Source: an uncultured Agathobaculum sp.
Lineage (GTDB): Bacteria; Bacillota; Clostridia; Oscillospirales; Butyricicoccaceae
Assembly: GCA_934504345.1 (NCBI GenBank)
Contig: CAKSVR010000038.1
Coordinates: 1-19,212 of the forward strand
Direction of reading: 5' to 3'
Length of the DNA: 19,212 nucleotides
Part shown: positions 1 to 6,395 of the stretch, piece by piece
Numbering within the stretch: the stretch's first letter is position 1
Layout: every line of letters begins with the position of its first letter
The notes under the pieces: generated by a model
Databases searched by the model: none
What the model was told of the DNA's origin: nothing
The model's input: the letters and a program-made list of their open reading frames with translations, nothing else
Translations under genes and position numbers: made by a program

Positions 1-3
1 TTA

Positions 4-20
4 GCCCGCTTTTAGGGGGC
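4..20. terminator. Weak GC hairpin at left window edge
   Basis: GCCCGC and GGGGGC pair around a short T-rich loop with one mismatch, followed on the plus strand by T-rich sequence. It could end a gene lying left of the window. The rest of 1-121 holds no clear gene. On the minus strand, a GGAGGTG site precedes a TTG at 71 that opens only a 19-codon frame (ending at 12), which I do not call. Confidence 0.2.
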
Positions 21-121
21 TTGATTTTGTGTGCTCTTTTTTGGAATGGTACTTAAATTACAATGTTTCAACCTTAACACCTCCAATAATTTATACGATA
101 CTGTTCCTAAGAATGGAGAAA

Positions 122-595
122 TTACAGCTTTTCGCGCACCATCATCAAGGCATAGCCAAGCAGGTTTTGCCCCTTCCATTTGGTTCGATCAAAACGGTCA
201 GGGTCGTACATGGACAGTCCAATGCCCCATATCCTGTCTTTCACTGCACACTCGGCAAGAACCGCACTTCCTGTATTTTTCAGCCTCTCTTTTAGCTCAG
301 GATTTTGAGAGAACTTCGCTAAAAGCCCCTCATAGACAACGATCTGCCGGACACCGTTCCATAGATTCTCATCATAGCCGGACACAAGCCGTCCGAGTGC
401 TTTGATTTCGGCAACATCCTCTGTGGCAAGTATCTGTGCGGCGACCTTATCATCGTCGAAGCAAATCGCTTTGCGATACATCATATATTGCTCCATTGAG
501 GAAAAATCAACACCATGAAGCGTAAATGGAGAGGGATACCAGTTGCTCAGGTATCCGTTTTCTTCGCCTGCGTTGTGAAAGCAAATAACAGGCAT
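122..595 (-). CDS. NADAR-family (YbiA/DUF1768-like) ADP-ribose or N-glycosyl hydrolase-like protein
   Basis: A 157-residue protein of typical single-domain NADAR length. Recognisable family blocks in order are NGYLSNWYPSPF near residues 13-24, SSMEQYMMYRKA near 32-43, WNGVRQIVVYEGLLAKF near 79-95, LAECAVKDRIWGIGLS near 113-128 and NLLGYALMMVRE at the end. Known NADAR proteins cleave N-glycosidic bonds in riboflavin-pathway intermediates (YbiA) or remove ADP-ribose from guanine bases as antitoxins to DarT-like enzymes. The start is the ATG at 595, whose A overlaps the TGA of the upstream gene (TGATG). A GTG one codon earlier is possible. It is the last gene of a three-gene cassette with a DUF3990 ART-like gene, so I infer an antitoxin or repair role. 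A housekeeping YbiA-type role remains possible. Confidence 0.85.
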   Translation of the reverse strand: MPVICFHNAGEENGYLSNWYPSPFTLHGVDFSSMEQYMMYRKAICFDDDKVAAQILATEDVAEIKALGRLVSGYDENLWNGVRQIVVYEGLLAKFSQNPELKERLKNTGSAVLAECAVKDRIWGIGLSMYDPDRFDRTKWKGQNLLGYALMMVREKL

Positions 596-1011
596 CACAC
601 TTCACCCACTTTTTGTACTGCCAAATCAAGTTCCAAATCATGAAGTCCGGCATAAGCCTTTTCCAAAAAAGATACGGGGATTTTCTTGATCAATTCTGCG
701 CTCGACAGGTTATAGTACCACTGATAATAAGCGTAAAACTCACCAATCCAGTCAGGCATAAATCCTGCCAGAGCCTTGCCCGCTTCCAAGCGGTAGTTTT
801 CTGTTTTGGTAAAATAATCCCACAGTGTTTTCGCGTCCATCGTATTGACATAGGCTTTTGCCTCATCAATGCTCTTTCTTGTTTTGCTCGCTATGTAGGT
901 ATTTATAAACGCCTCCGTATCCTTATCCGGATACTGCTGTGCGACAAAATCGAAGAGTTTTCCCTGATTTTCTACCACATCATTCAAGTATGCTTCCGCA
1001 TATGCCCGCAT
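595..1011 (-). CDS. Small helix-rich protein between DUF3990 and NADAR genes, unknown function
   Basis: A 138-residue soluble protein with no signal peptide or membrane segment. The N-terminal part begins MRAYAEAYLNDVV. The C-terminal part contains PDWIGEFYAYYQWYYNLSS (about residues 87-105), then a helical tail ending VQKVGEV. From memory this resembles about 140-residue proteins found beside DUF3990 genes in gut Firmicutes; I cannot name a domain. I chose the ATG at 1011 because GAGGTGA lies about 8 nt upstream, overlapping the end of the previous gene. A GTG at 1020 is also in frame. It starts 11 nt after the DUF3990 stop and its TGA overlaps the NADAR start, so the three genes are almost certainly co-translated. 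It could be an antitoxin, an adaptor or a target-specificity subunit. Confidence 0.7.
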   Translation of the reverse strand: MRAYAEAYLNDVVENQGKLFDFVAQQYPDKDTEAFINTYIASKTRKSIDEAKAYVNTMDAKTLWDYFTKTENYRLEAGKALAGFMPDWIGEFYAYYQWYYNLSSAELIKKIPVSFLEKAYAGLHDLELDLAVQKVGEV

Positions 1012-1022
1012 GATTCTCACCT

Positions 1023-1586
1023 CTAAAACAACGCGCTGAACACCTTCGTAACCGTATTCGCATCTGAATCGACCAGATCTCGCATACGGTTTCTTGCTGT
1101 TATATTCCTCTGATTATATCTGTCGTTGAACTCGGCATACGGAACGGGCAGCAGTTCCTCCAAAATATCAATGTCGATATTATCCCGCACAAATTCCTTT
1201 GCAATGTAGAAATACGAAGCATTGGCCCTCCAGCCGCAGATTACATCATATCCACTTGTATCCACGCCAAATTTCTCGATAAATTTCTTCGCAAGCATAC
1301 GGTAGCGTTTCGTATCAGCAGCATCCCTGTGCTTCATCAGTTCTGTGAGCCATGAGAGAACATCTAACTGCTGAAAATCGAGGATTTTCAATCCATCGGT
1401 TTCAAGTTCATACTTATGTACCCAGCCGTTTGCATCATTCGATCGGCACACTGCCCATTCTTTTGCAAGCTCGATACTTTCGGTGAGATAAAAGCCCTTA
1501 CCGTAGTCGTGTTTTTCATCTCTGCCGCAAAATCTCGGCGTAACAATTTTATTCGGAGTACCGTGATATAGAATTATTTTACTCAA
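1023..1586 (-). CDS. DUF3990 protein, ADP-ribosyltransferase-like
   Basis: A 187-residue protein opening with LYHGT (His8), followed by a DYGKGFYLTES block (residues 27-37) and LAKEWA. This is the arrangement seen in DUF3990 and other ART-fold proteins (NAD-binding His/Arg, then a Tyr-containing strand-helix). A second conserved-looking block, YDVICGWRANASYFYIAKEF, lies near 114-133. Family knowledge places DUF3990 among predicted ADP-ribosyltransferases; catalysis is inferred, not seen. Translation starts at TTG 1586, supported by AAGGAG at 1596-1601 with 9-nt spacing. It is the first gene of the cassette and sits directly downstream of a broken Fic gene. A toxin or effector role is the best guess. 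Confidence 0.8.
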   Translation of the reverse strand: MSKIILYHGTPNKIVTPRFCGRDEKHDYGKGFYLTESIELAKEWAVCRSNDANGWVHKYELETDGLKILDFQQLDVLSWLTELMKHRDAADTKRYRMLAKKFIEKFGVDTSGYDVICGWRANASYFYIAKEFVRDNIDIDILEELLPVPYAEFNDRYNQRNITARNRMRDLVDSDANTVTKVFSALF

Positions 1587-1616
1587 CTCTCGTTTCTCCT
1601 TATGAAAAGTGCATTT

Positions 1617-1906
1617 TCAGCATTTACTATGAATATGAACCGTCGTTTTTACTGAGAAATTACTGCCTTTTTCGGAAAGCACGCTTTCAATGTCCACTTT
1701 TTCATTCTCAATATCCACTTTTGCATTTCCAATATCCACTTTTTCTTCATTCAAAAGTCCACTTATATGTAGATTTCGATTATGAAGCTCATTCTCCTCG
1801 TTCAAAAGCAGATTCCTGAGAAACGCTTCCAGATACTTCGTTGTTTCGTGAATGTCTGTTGGCAGATTCGTATGGCATCATTTATAGCATCAATTCGTCT
1901 TAGTAT
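1617..1906 (-). pseudogene. C-terminal remnant of a Fic-family gene
   Basis: Two pieces in different frames join near 1867. RIDAINDAIR is read from about 1900 to 1868. NLPTDIHETTKYLEAFLRN and the sequence after it are read from about 1868 down to a TGA at 1617. This resembles the C-terminal part of Fic-family (AMPylase-type) proteins of gut Firmicutes. The intact 62-codon stretch from TTG 1805 is only the surviving tail. It includes a repeated KVDI(E/G)N motif, encoded by imperfect 21-nt repeats at about 1690-1745. It ends abruptly after TTVHIH, 12 residues or fewer from the next gene's leader, where intact proteins would continue. An in-frame TGA (1907-1909) closes the upstream side. I see no FIC catalytic motif (HPFxxGNGR) in the window. 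Confidence 0.6.
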
Positions 1907-1997
1907 TCAAATTATACCAGAGATATGACGCGCTTTTAATCAGTCAAGGTCGCTCTTTTCTGACGATCATCGCATTTCATAGTTTCTTGGACCTAAA

Positions 1998-2036
1998 AAA
2001 ATCCTGTTATCGATTTTACACCGATAACAGGATTTT
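1998..2036 (-). terminator. Rho-independent terminator downstream of the integrase
   Basis: A perfect 12-bp stem, ATCCTGTTATCG (2001-2012) with CGATAACAGGAT (2022-2033), encloses a 9-nt loop. On the minus strand it is followed by a U-tract (A-run at 1995-2000). The flanking A and T runs also pair, so it may work in both directions. It lies 13 nt or more past the integrase stop. Confidence 0.85.
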
Positions 2037-2048
2037 GATTTCATTATT

Positions 2049-3308
2049 CTACTTCAGCTTCATCTTTCCCTCCATTCGCATCATCTCATTCTGGGTCTGC
2101 GCTTTAGTCACGTTTGCATAAACGCGCATGGTTGTTTCGACATCTGCGTGCCCCATGATAATCTGGACTGTTTTTACATCTATACCGTTCAAAATCATTC
2201 TCATACAGAATGTATGCCGCAGTATATGACATGTGATTGGCGGAAGGGGATTTTCCTCTCGACCTTCTTGTTCTGCCTCGGCGTGTTCCTCCTGATTGTA
2301 TTTCGCCGTAATTCTTTTAAGCTGACGGTTGATGCGATGATTCGAGTAAACGCGGCCATACAGATCACGAAAGACGAAATTCGTATAGCCATCAATAGCG
2401 ATCTGATTATCTGCATTGAAATCATTTCTTCTTTCATACAGCGCCAGCAGCGTGTCCCGCACTTCTGTCAGCATGGGGATTTCTCGCTTTCCCGTATTAC
2501 TCTTCGGCACAGTCACAGTATACTTACACGTTCCGTCCAGAGTAACAGTATAGTTCATCGTATGATTGATGCTGATCGTATTTTTCTTAAAATCAATATC
2601 ATTCCAGGTAAGACCCGCAAGTTCACCGGAGCGAATACCGGTTCCAAGAAATACGGTCAAAACAGGCAGCAACTCACGATAATCCAGCGTATGAGCAACG
2701 TAAGAAAGCAATCTATCCTGTTCTTCCTCGGTTAAGGCATCTCTGTGTTTCGGCTCCCAGTCCTTTCTTTTTTTGAACTCCTGATAAACACCATCAACCG
2801 GATTGGCGACGATATAATGCTCTTGACAGGCCAGTTCAAACACCGGATGGATTACATTGTTCAGATTCCCGAGCGTAGAAAGGCTCAAGCCATGTTTGAG
2901 CCTGCTGATATAGAACCGCTTCACATCAGAATATCGAACAGATTGGATCGGTCTTTTTCCCCACTCGTTCTTTACATGCTTGTTATAAAGATAAATGTAC
3001 CGGACCAGCGTTGTTTCCGCAATCTCGCATTTCATAGAAATATATTCTTGCCAAAACGCATTGACCGTTTTTGTCTTCTTAGGCATCGCTTTTGTGCGCC
3101 GGTCGGTAATCCTGTTCTCCATGTCACGCAGGCATTCCGGATTTGTATCCCCTTGGGGTGGCGGATCTTCAGGGAGCAGCTTCCAGTTGGTTATGCTTTT
3201 GCGAACTCCGTTCTCGTCCGTATATCGGAATGTATAGCTGCCGTTTCTGATCTGAGCTTCTCCGGTCAGAAGCAGACGCCCCTTATTATCTCTTCGTTCC
3301 CTGGCCAT
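2049..3308 (-). CDS. int: Tyrosine-type integrase of a Tn916-like element
   Basis: A 419-residue tyrosine recombinase of Tn916/ICE type. It has an N-terminal arm-binding region (about residues 1-50), a core-binding helical domain (about 85-185) and a catalytic domain from about 195. The catalytic set is visible: Arg226 in GTGIRSGELAGLTW, a Lys near 269-274 in KSNTGKREIP, His361/Arg364 in HILRHTF, His387 in MGHAD and the nucleophile Tyr397 in MRVYANV. It appears full length and intact. The ATG at 3308 has GAGGTG five bases upstream, overlapping the excisionase stop, so the two genes are coupled. Such enzymes cut and join element ends to a circular or chromosomal target. It should be catalytically competent even though its element looks reduced. 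Confidence 0.95.
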   Translation of the reverse strand: MARERRDNKGRLLLTGEAQIRNGSYTFRYTDENGVRKSITNWKLLPEDPPPQGDTNPECLRDMENRITDRRTKAMPKKTKTVNAFWQEYISMKCEIAETTLVRYIYLYNKHVKNEWGKRPIQSVRYSDVKRFYISRLKHGLSLSTLGNLNNVIHPVFELACQEHYIVANPVDGVYQEFKKRKDWEPKHRDALTEEEQDRLLSYVAHTLDYRELLPVLTVFLGTGIRSGELAGLTWNDIDFKKNTISINHTMNYTVTLDGTCKYTVTVPKSNTGKREIPMLTEVRDTLLALYERRNDFNADNQIAIDGYTNFVFRDLYGRVYSNHRINRQLKRITAKYNQEEHAEAEQEGREENPLPPITCHILRHTFCMRMILNGIDVKTVQIIMGHADVETTMRVYANVTKAQTQNEMMRMEGKMKLK

Positions 3309-3317
3309 TTCAGCACC

Positions 3318-3539
3318 TCACGACTCAGTGTTGTTATTACTAAACAGTTGAACCTCATTATTCAGATATTCTTCAAACATTTTTCGTTTGAAGAATACCC
3401 GTCCGCCGTTCCAGATCAGATACTTGGCGTACTTATCCTTCGCAATGATCTGTCGAAGCCTTCTGGTGCCGATGTGGAAGTATTCCGCTGCTTCGGATAA
3501 TGACAAAGCGTATTTCTCCCAGATTGGAACCTTCTTCAT
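3318..3539 (-). CDS. xis: Excisionase, Tn916 Xis-like
   Basis: A 73-residue basic protein with a winged-helix/MerR-like fold signature: MKKVPIWEKYALSLSEAAEY, then FHIGTRRLRQII, WNGGRVFFKRKMFEEYLN. This matches the length and layout of Tn916-type Xis (IPIWERYTLTIEEAS...FRIG). I chose the ATG at 3539 because it matches the usual family start. An ATG at 3572 in the same frame adds MYSTYENVAYN and overlaps the truncated ParA gene. No strong ribosome site precedes 3539, so translation may be coupled from upstream. It binds DNA near the element ends to steer Int towards excision. Confidence 0.88.
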   Translation of the reverse strand: MKKVPIWEKYALSLSEAAEYFHIGTRRLRQIIAKDKYAKYLIWNGGRVFFKRKMFEEYLNNEVQLFSNNNTES

Positions 3540-3555
3540 GTTGTAAGCGACATTT

Positions 3556-3777
3556 TCATAAGTGGAATACATATTCCATCACACCAGACAGCGTTTCGCT
3601 CAGCTGATCCGGATTACGTTCTCCAAGGCTGATTGTTAAACTGCCTTGTGGGTCTGCGTCAATCAGCAGCACTCGCTTTCCCTGTTTCGCCAAGCCGACA
3701 CCCAGATTTATCGTTGTGGTGGTCTTTCCAACGCCGCCTTTCTGATTGGTAATTGCGATTACTCTGCATTGTTCCAT
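3556..3777 (-). pseudogene. Truncated ParA/Soj-type ATPase (N-terminal fragment)
   Basis: The product begins MEQCRVIAITNQKGGVGKTT, a complete deviant Walker A (KGGVGKTT), and continues to LLIDADPQGSLTISLG. It ends after 73 residues, at GVMEYVFHL. Full ParA proteins have about 250 residues or more and need the later switch and ATP-binding segments, so this fragment should not work as a partition ATPase. The start is well supported by AAAGGAGG eight bases before ATG 3777. The break falls exactly where the frame overlaps the extended excisionase reading frame. This suggests a deletion that joined the parA 5' end of an integrative element to its xis-int end. Confidence 0.85.
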
Positions 3778-3802
3778 ATTGGTTTCCTCCTTTCGCGTTT
3801 TA

Positions 3803-3849
3803 AGCTGTCTGAATCAGGCAGCTATGTATGTGAGCGCTTGTGCGCTCAC
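3803..3849. other. Paired hairpins between small acidic gene and parA
   Basis: Two inverted repeats fill the short intergenic gap. GTGAGCGC (3830-3837) pairs perfectly with GCGCTCAC (3842-3849) around TTGT and covers the stop codon of the upstream gene. AGCTGTCTG (3803-3811) pairs with CAGGCAGCT (3815-3823) with one mismatch. Neither is followed by a U-tract, so they look like mRNA processing, stability or protein-binding structures rather than terminators. Confidence 0.5.
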
Positions 3850-4172
3850 TCATCCTGCGACAGTTTGCAGTAGTCATCTACATACTGAAGCAGCCAATAT
3901 GAGAACTCCCGAATGAACCACGCGCAGAGGTACGGCTCGTCCATCAGCGCAGCCGGCAGCTCAACTTCCATCTTAAGCATTCTGGAAAGCACCTGAACAA
4001 ACAGCAGTGCGCTACTCGGCATACACAGCGCATCAAGGCCGCTGACCACAACTGCGATAGCCTCCAGCTTACATTCATCACCGTTAAAGTGTTCTGCCGC
4101 CGCATCAATCAGGTACTCTGGGTAGTGAACTGCCAGATCTGCCAGCTTTTCGAGATTTAATTCTTCATTCAT
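3846..4172 (-). CDS. Small acidic protein of an ICE accessory module, unknown function
   Basis: A 108-residue acidic, probably helical protein beginning MNEELNLEKLADLAVHYPEY, rich in Leu and Glu, with two Trp in WFIREFSYWLLQYVDDY near the C-terminus. No signal peptide, membrane span or recognisable domain is visible. I chose the ATG at 4172 because AAAGGAGG lies eight bases before it. A frame extension to 4205 lacks such support. The ATG overlaps the TGA of the preceding micro-ORF (ATGA), indicating coupling. It precedes the ParA fragment by 68 nt, so it was probably part of the maintenance or partition module of the parent element. Its own function is unknown. Confidence 0.75.
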   Translation of the reverse strand: MNEELNLEKLADLAVHYPEYLIDAAAEHFNGDECKLEAIAVVVSGLDALCMPSSALLFVQVLSRMLKMEVELPAALMDEPYLCAWFIREFSYWLLQYVDDYCKLSQDE

Positions 4173-4273
4173 AACATTTTCCTCCTTTGGGTTATGTACG
4201 CACACTGTTCTTCTCTATGCCCTGTGTGCCGGGCATCATCAGGCGGCTGGCTGCGAACCAGCTCCATAGGCAT
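4169..4273 (-). CDS. 34-codon micro-ORF coupled to the downstream small gene
   Basis: The frame reads MPMELVRSQPPDDARHTGHR and continues to RRKML, ending in a TGA that overlaps the next gene's ATG by four bases (ATGA). A very strong ribosome site, GGGGAGGTGA, sits just upstream. Spacing favours the second ATG (4267) over the first (4273), so the peptide may be 32 residues. It is basic and hydrophilic and resembles nothing I recognise. It may be a leader that delivers ribosomes to the 108-residue gene, or a small functional protein. Confidence 0.45.
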   Translation of the reverse strand: MPMELVRSQPPDDARHTGHREEQCAYITQRRKML

Positions 4274-4274
4274 T

Positions 4275-4530
4275 TCACCTCCCCGCCTTCTTTATGGCCG
4301 GGCCGCGAATTACGGAAGTATCATTATCCCTTGCACATTTCATCGCCCTCGCCGGTAGCAGTCCGGCTTTCTATCGAATCGGTTTGATCGCTCCTCCGTT
4401 TCCGGAATCATGGCGCACCGTCGATAGCGGCTTGAGGTTTCCCTCGGTGCAGGTAACGTACCTGATGACTGTTATTCAGTTTTTGAGGAGGACATCAACT
4501 TTGCCTCTCACTAACCAACTACAACCTTCA
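4275..4530 (-). other. Structured leader with chained mini-frames
   Basis: This roughly 255-base stretch precedes the micro-ORF on the minus strand and contains no normal gene. Two further short ATG frames are chained: 4340-4411 (23 codons, MIPETEERSNRFD...) ends in a TGA overlapping the ATG of 4275-4343 (22 codons, MKCARDNDTSVIRG...), which stops one base before the next ATG. Neither has a good ribosome site, so they may be chance frames over an RNA leader. A 6-bp stem, CAGGTA (4450-4455) with TACCTG (4459-4464), lies upstream. Confidence 0.35.
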
Positions 4531-4540
4531 ACCTCAAAAA

Positions 4541-4568
4541 CTAATAAAAAACTTTTGAGATTTTTCAA
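4541..4568 (-). promoter_or_regulatory. Candidate promoter with overlapping inverted repeat
   Basis: On the minus strand, TTGAAA (4563-4568) and TATTAG (4541-4546) are separated by 16 bases. A palindrome, CTCAAAA (4533-4539) with TTTTGAG (4553-4559), straddles the -10 and spacer, as an operator would. It would drive the leader, micro-ORF, small gene and parA remnant. Confidence 0.4.
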
Positions 4569-4589
4569 AAAATTTTTGGACAAAAAAAG

Positions 4590-4616
4590 CCTCTGCTTCC
4601 ACATTGGAAACAGAGG
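4590..4616 (-). terminator. Rho-independent terminator (second of a tandem pair)
   Basis: CCTCTGCTTCC (4590-4600) pairs with GGAAACAGAGG (4606-4616) with one mismatch around a 5-nt loop. On the minus strand a seven-U tract follows (A-run 4582-4588). It lies between the lysS terminator and the element promoter, insulating one from the other. Confidence 0.8.
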
Positions 4617-4655
4617 TTATTTTTCGGTACGCAAAATCGCTTATAAACGCAAAAA

Positions 4656-4685
4656 CCGCCGCACCAGATTACTCTGATGCGGCGG
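4656..4685 (-). terminator. Rho-independent terminator of greA-lysS
   Basis: CCGCCGCA (4656-4663) pairs perfectly with TGCGGCGG (4678-4685), with an inner CAGA/TCTG stem. On the minus strand it is followed by five Us (A-run 4651-4655). It lies 150 bases after the lysS stop. Confidence 0.85.
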
Positions 4686-4739
4686 TAAAATATTTGCAAA
4701 TGTGTGATTTTGGGGGCATTCTGCCGACTTCGACACAGA

Positions 4740-4770
4740 TTGGCATACGCTTGGCACACGTTGGCATACA
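4740..4770. repeat. Three short direct repeats TTGGCAYAC
   Basis: TTGGCATACGC (4740-4750), TTGGCACACG (4751-4760) and TTGGCATACA (4761-4770) follow one another directly. They lie in the spacer between lysS and its terminator, near the border with the mobile region. They could be protein-binding sites (integrase arm-type or other) or chance. Confidence 0.5.
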
Positions 4771-4834
4771 GCCCAGCTTTTCTGTATCATAATCATGCAG
4801 AAATTCCTGCAAACACGGCAAACTTTCGAACTTT

Positions 4835-6340
4835 TTAGTCCAGCGGCTTCATTGTCGGGAACAGCAGCACATCGCGGATAGATGCCGCATCGGTCAGGAA
4901 CATGACCAGACGGTCGATGCCCATGCCCATGCCGCCCGTGGGAGGCATACCGTATTCCAGCGCGTTGATGAAGTCCTCGTCCATCATGCCGGCCTCTTCG
5001 TCGCCGGCGGCGCGCAGAGCGACCTGGCGCTCGAAGCGCTCCTTCTGGTCGATCGGGTCGTTCAGCTCGGAGAATGCGTTGCACAGCTCGCGGCCGTAAA
5101 TGAAGCACTCAAAGCGCTCTGTCAGACGCGGATCGGACGGCTTGCGCTTGGCCAGCGGAGAGATCTCGACCGGATAATCGGTGATAAAGGTCGGCTGCAT
5201 GAGGTTTGCCTCGACGTACTCGTCGTAGCACAGTGCCATCAGGTCACCCCAGCTCTCCTTGCCCTTTTCGATCTCGAGGCCCTTGGCCTTAACGGCCTCC
5301 AGCGCCTCCTCCGGCGACAGCGCCATAAAGTCGATACCGGCGTACTCCTTGACAGCCTCAGCCATCGTCATGCGCTTCCAGCCCTTGGAGAAGTCGATCT
5401 CCACGCCCTGATACATCACCTTGGTGCTGCCCAGAACCTTTTCGCAGACATGGATTACCATGTCCTCGGTAATATCCATCATGCCGTGGTAATCGGTGTA
5501 GGCCTGATACAGCTCGATGGTGGTGAACTCCGGGTTATGACGGGTGTCCATGCCCTCGTTACGGAAGATACGGCCGATCTCGTACACGCGCTCCAGACCG
5601 CCGACGATCAGGCGCTTGAGGTGCAGCTCGGTCGCGATGCGCAGATACATATCAATGTCCAGCGCGTTGTGGTGGGTGATGAACGGACGAGCCGCCGCAC
5701 CGCCCGGAATGGTATTCAGGCAGGGCGTTTCCACTTCCATAAAGCCGCGGGAGTCCATAAAGTTGCGGATCTCGCGCACGATAGCCGAGCGCTTCTCAAA
5801 GGTGTCGCGAACCTCCGGGTTGACGATCAGGTCAACGTAGCGCTGACGGTAGCGCATATCCGTGTCCTTCAGGCCGTGCCACTTCTCGGGCAGCGGCGCG
5901 AGGTTCTTGGAGAGCAGTGTCAGCTCGGTAACGGCAACCGAGATCTCACCCTTCTGGGTGCGGAATACCTCGCCCTCGATACCGATAATATCGCCGATGT
6001 CGAACTTTTTGTAGCCCTTGTATACTTCCTCGCCAACGTTGTCGCGCTTGATATACAGCTGCAAACGACCGTAGCGGTCGCGCATATCCGAGAACGAAGC
6101 CTTGCCCATGATGCGCTTGGACATCATACGGCCTGCCAGACGGACAGTTTTGCCCTCCAGCTCATCGAAATGCTCGTGAATATCGGTGGTATAGTGATCG
6201 CGCTCAAAGCGCACCTGCTGGAACGGGTCCTTGCCCGCAGCCTGCAGCTCTGCCAGCTTCTCGCGGCGAATGCGCTTCAGCTCGTGCAGCTCCTCTGCGG
6301 TCTGCTCGTGCTGCTCCTGCGCCTGATGCTGTTCTGCCAT
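4835..6340 (-). CDS. lysS: Lysyl-tRNA synthetase, class II
   Basis: A 501-residue protein of normal LysS length that charges tRNA-Lys with lysine in the cytoplasm. An N-terminal OB-fold anticodon-binding domain covers about residues 55-160 (VRLAGRMMSKRIMGKASF). The class II catalytic core follows. Motif 1 lies around RGFMEVETPCLN. Motif 2 includes YEIGRIFRNEGMDTRHNPEF. Motif 3, GMGMGIDRLVMFLTD, is near the C-terminus. I chose ATG 6340 because GGGGAAG lies just upstream. An ATG six codons earlier (6358) has no ribosome site. A Gln/Glu-rich N-terminal helix precedes the OB fold. It follows greA by 55 bases and is probably in the same operon. Confidence 0.97.
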   Translation of the reverse strand: MAEQHQAQEQHEQTAEELHELKRIRREKLAELQAAGKDPFQQVRFERDHYTTDIHEHFDELEGKTVRLAGRMMSKRIMGKASFSDMRDRYGRLQLYIKRDNVGEEVYKGYKKFDIGDIIGIEGEVFRTQKGEISVAVTELTLLSKNLAPLPEKWHGLKDTDMRYRQRYVDLIVNPEVRDTFEKRSAIVREIRNFMDSRGFMEVETPCLNTIPGGAAARPFITHHNALDIDMYLRIATELHLKRLIVGGLERVYEIGRIFRNEGMDTRHNPEFTTIELYQAYTDYHGMMDITEDMVIHVCEKVLGSTKVMYQGVEIDFSKGWKRMTMAEAVKEYAGIDFMALSPEEALEAVKAKGLEIEKGKESWGDLMALCYDEYVEANLMQPTFITDYPVEISPLAKRKPSDPRLTERFECFIYGRELCNAFSELNDPIDQKERFERQVALRAAGDEEAGMMDEDFINALEYGMPPTGGMGMGIDRLVMFLTDAASIRDVLLFPTMKPLD

Positions 6341-6395
6341 GTCTTCCCCATCTTTCATATAAATTTACAGTGAACGTCCGCCGGGACGGACCGGT

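Noticed and set aside
3556..3572. Upstream ATG (3572) as the true excisionase start
   Set aside because: It would add residues not found in Tn916-type Xis and overlaps the ParA fragment. Residue 12 (ATG 3539) matches the family start, though no strong ribosome site decides it.
4294..4677. Plus-strand frame of 127 codons over the leader and two terminators
   Set aside because: It runs through both hairpin terminators and lacks a ribosome site; the minus-strand leader explains the region better.
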